From: Streptomyces sulfonofaciens
GTDB taxonomy: Bacteria; Actinomycetota; Actinomycetes; Streptomycetales; Streptomycetaceae
DNA length: 64,000 nucleotides
Assembly: GCF_014656295.1 (NCBI RefSeq)
Contig: NZ_BNCD01000016.1
Span: 62,001 to 126,000 of the forward strand
Direction: 5' to 3'
Shown in pieces: positions 58,089 through 64,000 of this stretch. The notes beneath the pieces are model-generated. The model was given only the letters and a program-made list of their open reading frames with translations. It was not told the origin of the DNA and searched no databases. Position 1 is the first letter of the stretch. The number at the start of each line of letters is the position of its first letter. The translations under genes were made by a program, and so were the position numbers.

Positions 58089-58874
58089 ATGCAGCACGCG
58101 GTCGTGGAGCGCATGCCCACCCTCTACCTCTCGCACGGCGCCCCGCCCCTCGCGGACGACCCGGTGTGGACGCGTGAACTCGCCGACTGGTCCACGCAAC
58201 TCCCGCGACCGGCGTCGATACTTATCGTTTCCGCGCACTGGGAAGAGGCCCCGCTCGCCCTGGGCGCGACGGCGACCGTGCCCCTCGTCCACGACTTCTG
58301 GGGATTCCCGGAGCACTACTACGGCGTCAGGTACGAGGCCCCCGGCGCGCCGGAACTCGCCGCCTCGGTACGCGTGCTGCTCGGGGGCGCGGGAACGGCC
58401 GTGTGCGACGTGCCCGAAAGGGGTCTCGACCACGGGGCCTACGTGCCGCTCAAGGAGATGTTCCCCGCAGCCGACATCCCGGTCCTGCAGATCTCGATGC
58501 CCACCCTGGACCCCGGCGAGCTGATGCGGATCGGGCGCGCCCTCGCACCGCTGCGCGACGAGGGCGTGCTGATCGTGGGCAGCGGCTTCTTCACGCACAA
58601 CCTCGCGGCGCTGCGGCTGCCGGACGGGGAGGTGCCCTCCTGGTCGGCGGAGTTCGACGACTGGGGGCACCGCGCGCTCGCCGCACAGGACGTCGACGCC
58701 CTGCTGGACTTCAGGCACAAGGCGCCCGCGGGCCGTCTCGCGCACCCCAGGACGGAGCACTTCGCGCCCCTGTTCGTGACGCTCGGTGCGTCGGAGGGGG
58801 ACCTCGGCCGGGGGCGGAGCGTGATCGACGGGTTCTGGAGGGGGCTGGCGAAGCGGTCGGTGCAGTTCGGCTGA
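58089..58874 (+). CDS. LigB/DODA-type extradiol dioxygenase
   Basis: 261 residues, class III extradiol dioxygenase of the 4,5-DOPA dioxygenase (YgiD) group. Metal ligands and active-site residues are in TLYLSHGAPPL (His), ILIVSAHWEEAPLALG (His), ERGLDHGAYVPLKEMFPAADIPVLQISM (His) and GSGFFTHNL (His). It cleaves catechol-type rings or a related substrate with Fe(II)/Zn(II). ATG 58089 follows GAGGAG. Single gene; no regulator adjacent, though an AT-rich operator-like stretch lies upstream. Confidence 0.9.
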   Translation: MQHAVVERMPTLYLSHGAPPLADDPVWTRELADWSTQLPRPASILIVSAHWEEAPLALGATATVPLVHDFWGFPEHYYGVRYEAPGAPELAASVRVLLGGAGTAVCDVPERGLDHGAYVPLKEMFPAADIPVLQISMPTLDPGELMRIGRALAPLRDEGVLIVGSGFFTHNLAALRLPDGEVPSWSAEFDDWGHRALAAQDVDALLDFRHKAPAGRLAHPRTEHFAPLFVTLGASEGDLGRGRSVIDGFWRGLAKRSVQFG

Positions 58875-58926
58875 TCCGGTGGGCGCCCGGCCGATGCCGT
58901 CCGCGGCCGCCGCGCGACCGGCCGTT

Positions 58927-58990
58927 CGGGTGCCGCCGCACTCCGGCCCGGTGTGCGTGCCGGTCGGACGGCCGGGTGCGGCGGCACCCG
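58927..58990. terminator. Long hairpin between convergent dioxygenase and HTH-MurA genes
   Basis: Perfect 15-bp arms (58927-58941 and 58976-58990) continue, after one bulged base, with CCGGCC/GGCCGG. It is placed to stop both genes. Confidence 0.75.
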
Positions 58991-58994
58991 GCCC

Positions 58995-60524
58995 TCAGAT
59001 GTCCCGAAACGTTTCGATCTGTGCCCCGACCGAGTTGAGGCGTTCCGCCAGGTCCTCGTAACCGCGGTTGATGACGTAGACGTTCCGCAGTACGGAGGTC
59101 CCCTCCGCGGCCATCATCGCCAGCAGCACCACGACGGCCGGGCGCAGTGCGGGCGGGCACATCATCTCGGCGGCGCGCCAGCGGGTGGGGCCCTCCACGA
59201 GGACCCGGTGCGGGTCGAGGAGCTGGAGCCGGCCACCGAGGCGGTTGAGGTCGGTGAGGTAGATCGCCCGGTTGTCGTAGACCCAGTCGTGGATCAGCGT
59301 CTTGCCCTGCGCCGAGGCGGCGATGGCCGCGAAGAACGGCACGTTGTCGATGTTCAGGCCCGGGAAGGGCATCGGGTGGATCTTGTCGATCGGGGCCTGG
59401 AGCTTGGACGGGCGCACGGTGAGGTCCACCAGGCGGGTGCGGCCGTTGTCGGCCACGTACTCCGCGGACCTGTCGTGGTCCAGGCCCATCTCCTCCAGCA
59501 CGGCCAGCTCGATCTCCAGGAACTCGATCGGCACCCTGCGGACCGTCAGCTCCGACTCGGTGACCACGGCGGCGGCCACCAGGCTCATCGCCTCCACCGG
59601 GTCCTCGGAGGGTGAGTAGTCCACGTCGACGTCGATGGTGGGAACGCCGTGCACGGTCAGCGTGGTGGTGCCGATGCCCTCCACCCGCACGCCCAGGGCC
59701 TCCAGGAAGAAGCACAGGTCCTGGACCATGTAGTTGGAGGAGGCGTTGCGGATGACGGTCGCACCGTCGTGCCGGGCGGCGGCCAGCAGGGCGTTCTCGG
59801 TGACGGTGTCACCGCGCTCGGTCAGCACGATCGGGCGGCCCGGGGTGACGTCGCGCTGGACGTCGGCGTGGTACAGGCCCTCGGTGGCGGTGATGTCGAG
59901 CCCGAAGCGGCGCAGTGCGATCATGTGCGGCTCGATGGTGCGGGTGCCGAGGTCGCAGCCGCCCGCGTAGGGCAGCTTGAAGCTGTCCATCCGGTGCAGC
60001 AGCGGGCCGAGGAACATGATGATCGACCGGGTGCGGCGGGCGGCCTCCGCGTCGATCGCGTCCATGTCCAGGTGGGCGGGCGGCACGATCTCCAGATCGA
60101 CGCCGTCGTTGATCCAGCGGGTGCGCACCCCGATGGAGTTCAGCACCTCCAGCAGGCGGTAGACCTCCTCGATGCGGGCCACCCTGCGCAGGAGGGTCCT
60201 GCCCTTGTTCAGCAGGCTGGCGCAGAGCAGCGCCACGCAGGCGTTCTTGCTCGTCTTGACGTCGATGGAGCCGGAGAGGCGGCGTCCGCCGACCACGCGC
60301 AGGTGCATGGGACCTGCGTAGCCGAGGGAGACGATCTCGCTGTCCAGGGCTTCTCCGATCCGGGCGATCATCTCAAGGCTGATGTTCTGGTTCCCGCGCT
60401 CAATACGATTGACCGCGCTCTGGCTGGTGCCGAGCGCCTCGGCGAGCTGCGTCTGTGTCCAGCCGCGATGGTGACGGGCGTCACGGATGAGCTTGCCGAT
60501 GCGTACGAGGTAGTCGTCTGACAT
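58995..60524 (-). CDS. XRE-HTH domain fused to a MurA-like enolpyruvyltransferase
   Basis: 509 residues. Residues ~5-62 are an XRE-type helix-turn-helix (RIGKLIRDARHHRGWTQTQLAEALGTSQSAVNRIERG). Residues ~72-509 are UDP-N-acetylglucosamine 1-carboxyvinyltransferase: LRVVGGRRLSGSIDVKTSKNACVALL, the PEP-binding cysteine in YAGGCDLGTRTIEPH, and LIHDWVYDNRAIYLTDLNRLGG near the C-terminus. MurA makes the first committed peptidoglycan precursor. The HTH suggests it also binds DNA, perhaps sensing UDP-GlcNAc. ATG 60524. A perfect 16-bp palindrome lies 11 bp upstream. Divergent from acnA. Confidence 0.88.
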   Translation of the reverse strand: MSDDYLVRIGKLIRDARHHRGWTQTQLAEALGTSQSAVNRIERGNQNISLEMIARIGEALDSEIVSLGYAGPMHLRVVGGRRLSGSIDVKTSKNACVALLCASLLNKGRTLLRRVARIEEVYRLLEVLNSIGVRTRWINDGVDLEIVPPAHLDMDAIDAEAARRTRSIIMFLGPLLHRMDSFKLPYAGGCDLGTRTIEPHMIALRRFGLDITATEGLYHADVQRDVTPGRPIVLTERGDTVTENALLAAARHDGATVIRNASSNYMVQDLCFFLEALGVRVEGIGTTTLTVHGVPTIDVDVDYSPSEDPVEAMSLVAAAVVTESELTVRRVPIEFLEIELAVLEEMGLDHDRSAEYVADNGRTRLVDLTVRPSKLQAPIDKIHPMPFPGLNIDNVPFFAAIAASAQGKTLIHDWVYDNRAIYLTDLNRLGGRLQLLDPHRVLVEGPTRWRAAEMMCPPALRPAVVVLLAMMAAEGTSVLRNVYVINRGYEDLAERLNSVGAQIETFRDI

Positions 60525-60535
60525 ACATGCAGGGT

Positions 60536-60551
60536 ATCTCAGATATGAGAT
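60536..60551. promoter_or_regulatory. Palindrome ATCTCA-GATA-TGAGAT at the HTH-MurA start
   Basis: Perfect 6-bp arms, 11 bp upstream of the start codon, within the expected core promoter. Fits the pattern ATCTC-N6-GAGAT also seen at 60950. Candidate autoregulation site of the HTH domain. Confidence 0.65.
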
Positions 60552-60942
60552 GTCGCGCGTTGAGGGGGCGCGCTGGCGTGGCGGGCCGGGGCAGGGGCAG
60601 GGGCGGGGTTGGGCTCGGGTGAACCCGGGTGCACCGGGGTGCCCTTCGACGGTCCGCCCGCCGGGCGCCGCCCGCAACTCGACGGGTGCCGTCCGGGGGT
60701 CCACCCACCGTGCGGATGCCCCCTCCCCGCGTCCTCACTCCCACCCGGACGTACCGGGTGCGAGCGCGGACCCGCCGGGCGGCCCCGGGCTCTCGGATGC
60801 GGCCGGGCGCCACTCCCGCCATGATGTGGGGACCCCGGTGTTCCCGGACGACGCGATCGCCGCGGCACCGCCGGGCGGGCCCGCACGCCCGGCGGTGCCG
60901 CTCGGCCCCCCCTCCGCACATGACCGGCCCGCACCTATGTAC

Positions 60943-60965
60943 TAGAGTTATCTCGACATCGAGAT
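60943..60965 (+). promoter_or_regulatory. acnA promoter -10 and palindrome ATCTCGA-CA-TCGAGAT
   Basis: TAGAGT (60943-60948) is a plausible -10, with TGACCG (60921-60926) 16 bp upstream. The palindrome (60950-60965, 7-bp perfect arms) covers the expected start site, so a bound protein would repress. The mRNA leader would be ~200 nt. Confidence 0.65.
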
Positions 60966-61159
60966 ATCTGCCGGGACGCACCGGCCGCCATCTCGGCAAG
61001 GCCCACCCGATCACGCCATGAGGGCGCCATCCGGACCCGCACGGCGCGGCGGGCGCCTTGTCGGACCGGCGGGTGAGCCGTGACGGCACCGCGCGGTGGC
61101 AGCCGCACCCGGGTGCGGGCGGTGGTATGCGCGGATACGTAAACACGAAGGAGACTGTC

Positions 61160-63880
<2,721 letters not shown>

Positions 63881-64000
63881 CGTGAACGAGGCCGGGCCCC
63901 TGCATCTCGCGCGCGGGGGCAGGGCGCTCGCGCGCGGCGGGCGGAAGACGCGCCTGCGACCATGATCCCATGCGATCTGTTCCCGGAGCGGAGCTGCGCA
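63881..64000. other. 3' flank of acnA, possible start of the next gene
   Basis: G+C-rich flank with a partial CCCTGC/GCAGGG hairpin near 63898-63926. ATG at 63970 opens a plus-strand frame (MRSVPGAELR) that runs off the window; ten codons are too few to judge. Confidence 0.3.

Larger units (their letters stand above)
60525..61159. other. Divergent intergenic region (HTH-MurA / aconitase)
   Basis: 635 bp with no gene supported. It contains one ATCTC-N6-GAGAT palindrome at each end (60536-60551, 60950-60965), G+C-rich filler between them, and a 200-bp leader before acnA. Confidence 0.65.

Noticed and set aside
63970..64000. Next gene after acnA
   Set aside because: Ten codons at the window edge with no ribosome-binding site are not enough to call a gene.

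Overview
This is high-GC actinobacterial DNA, almost certainly a Streptomyces chromosome. The signs are frequent GTG and one TTG start, many ATGA/GTGA stop-start overlaps, Streptomyces-typical families (a SepF-like protein, DUF6099-like and DUF6233-like proteins, a SpoIIE-type phosphatase with PAS/GAF sensors, a CebR box, an aconitase beside an HTH-MurA protein) and G+C-rich perfect hairpins as terminators. From memory (not checked here) the order of sflB-like, Hen1/Pnkp, arcA/argF and murA/acnA resembles the S. coelicolor SCO5967-SCO5999 region. I see no rRNA, tRNA, CRISPR array, transposase or phage gene.

Layout. 0-7 kb: start of a cytochrome P450 diverging from its TetR regulator over twin palindromes; a PAS-GAF-SpoIIE phosphatase; a polar amino-acid ABC importer operon. 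7-13.5 kb: a FAD/NAD(P) oxidoreductase fused to a TTC38-like TPR domain, divergent from a cysteine-free Rrf2 regulator; then efeO-efeB. 13.5-19.3 kb: an exported phosphoesterase behind a candidate PHO box; a three-gene operon (cysteine-rich RlpA-like protein, Tat-exported protein, MauE-like membrane protein); an aquaglyceroporin. 19.6-23.8 kb: SepF-like protein, RecF-like ATPase plus MazG-like pyrophosphohydrolase, DUF6099-like protein, LLM oxidoreductase. 24-28.2 kb: the Hen1-Pnkp RNA repair operon behind a 35-bp tandem repeat. 28.4-31.8 kb: arginine deiminase, ornithine carbamoyltransferase under tandem ARG boxes, and a GH12 endoglucanase with a perfect CebR operator.

32-42.6 kb holds a split catabolic cluster that best fits CoA-dependent degradation of 2-aminobenzoate or a similar aryl acid: crotonase and fused monooxygenase/old-yellow-enzyme reductase; aryl-CoA ligase with PaaX-like regulator; acyl-CoA dehydrogenase with RidA imine deaminase. 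A 27-bp element shared by two of the promoters joins the halves. 42.7-50.6 kb: EF-hand protein, secreted pyroglutamyl-peptidase-like protein, and a TetR-controlled molybdenum aldehyde oxidoreductase operon of PaoABC type with its XdhC/PaoD-like maturation factor.

50.8-57.5 kb (minus strand) is a tightly overlapping sugar-related operon that I cannot match to a named pathway: HAD phosphatase, a 195-bp spacer with a 112-bp polypurine tract, GT2 glycosyltransferase, MFS transporter, MDR dehydrogenase, GH63-like glycosidase, Gfo/Idh/MocA oxidoreductase. It is the best candidate here for an undescribed system. 58-64 kb: a LigB/DODA dioxygenase, an XRE-HTH-MurA fusion and aconitase; the last two diverge and each carries an ATCTC-N6-GAGAT palindrome at its promoter.
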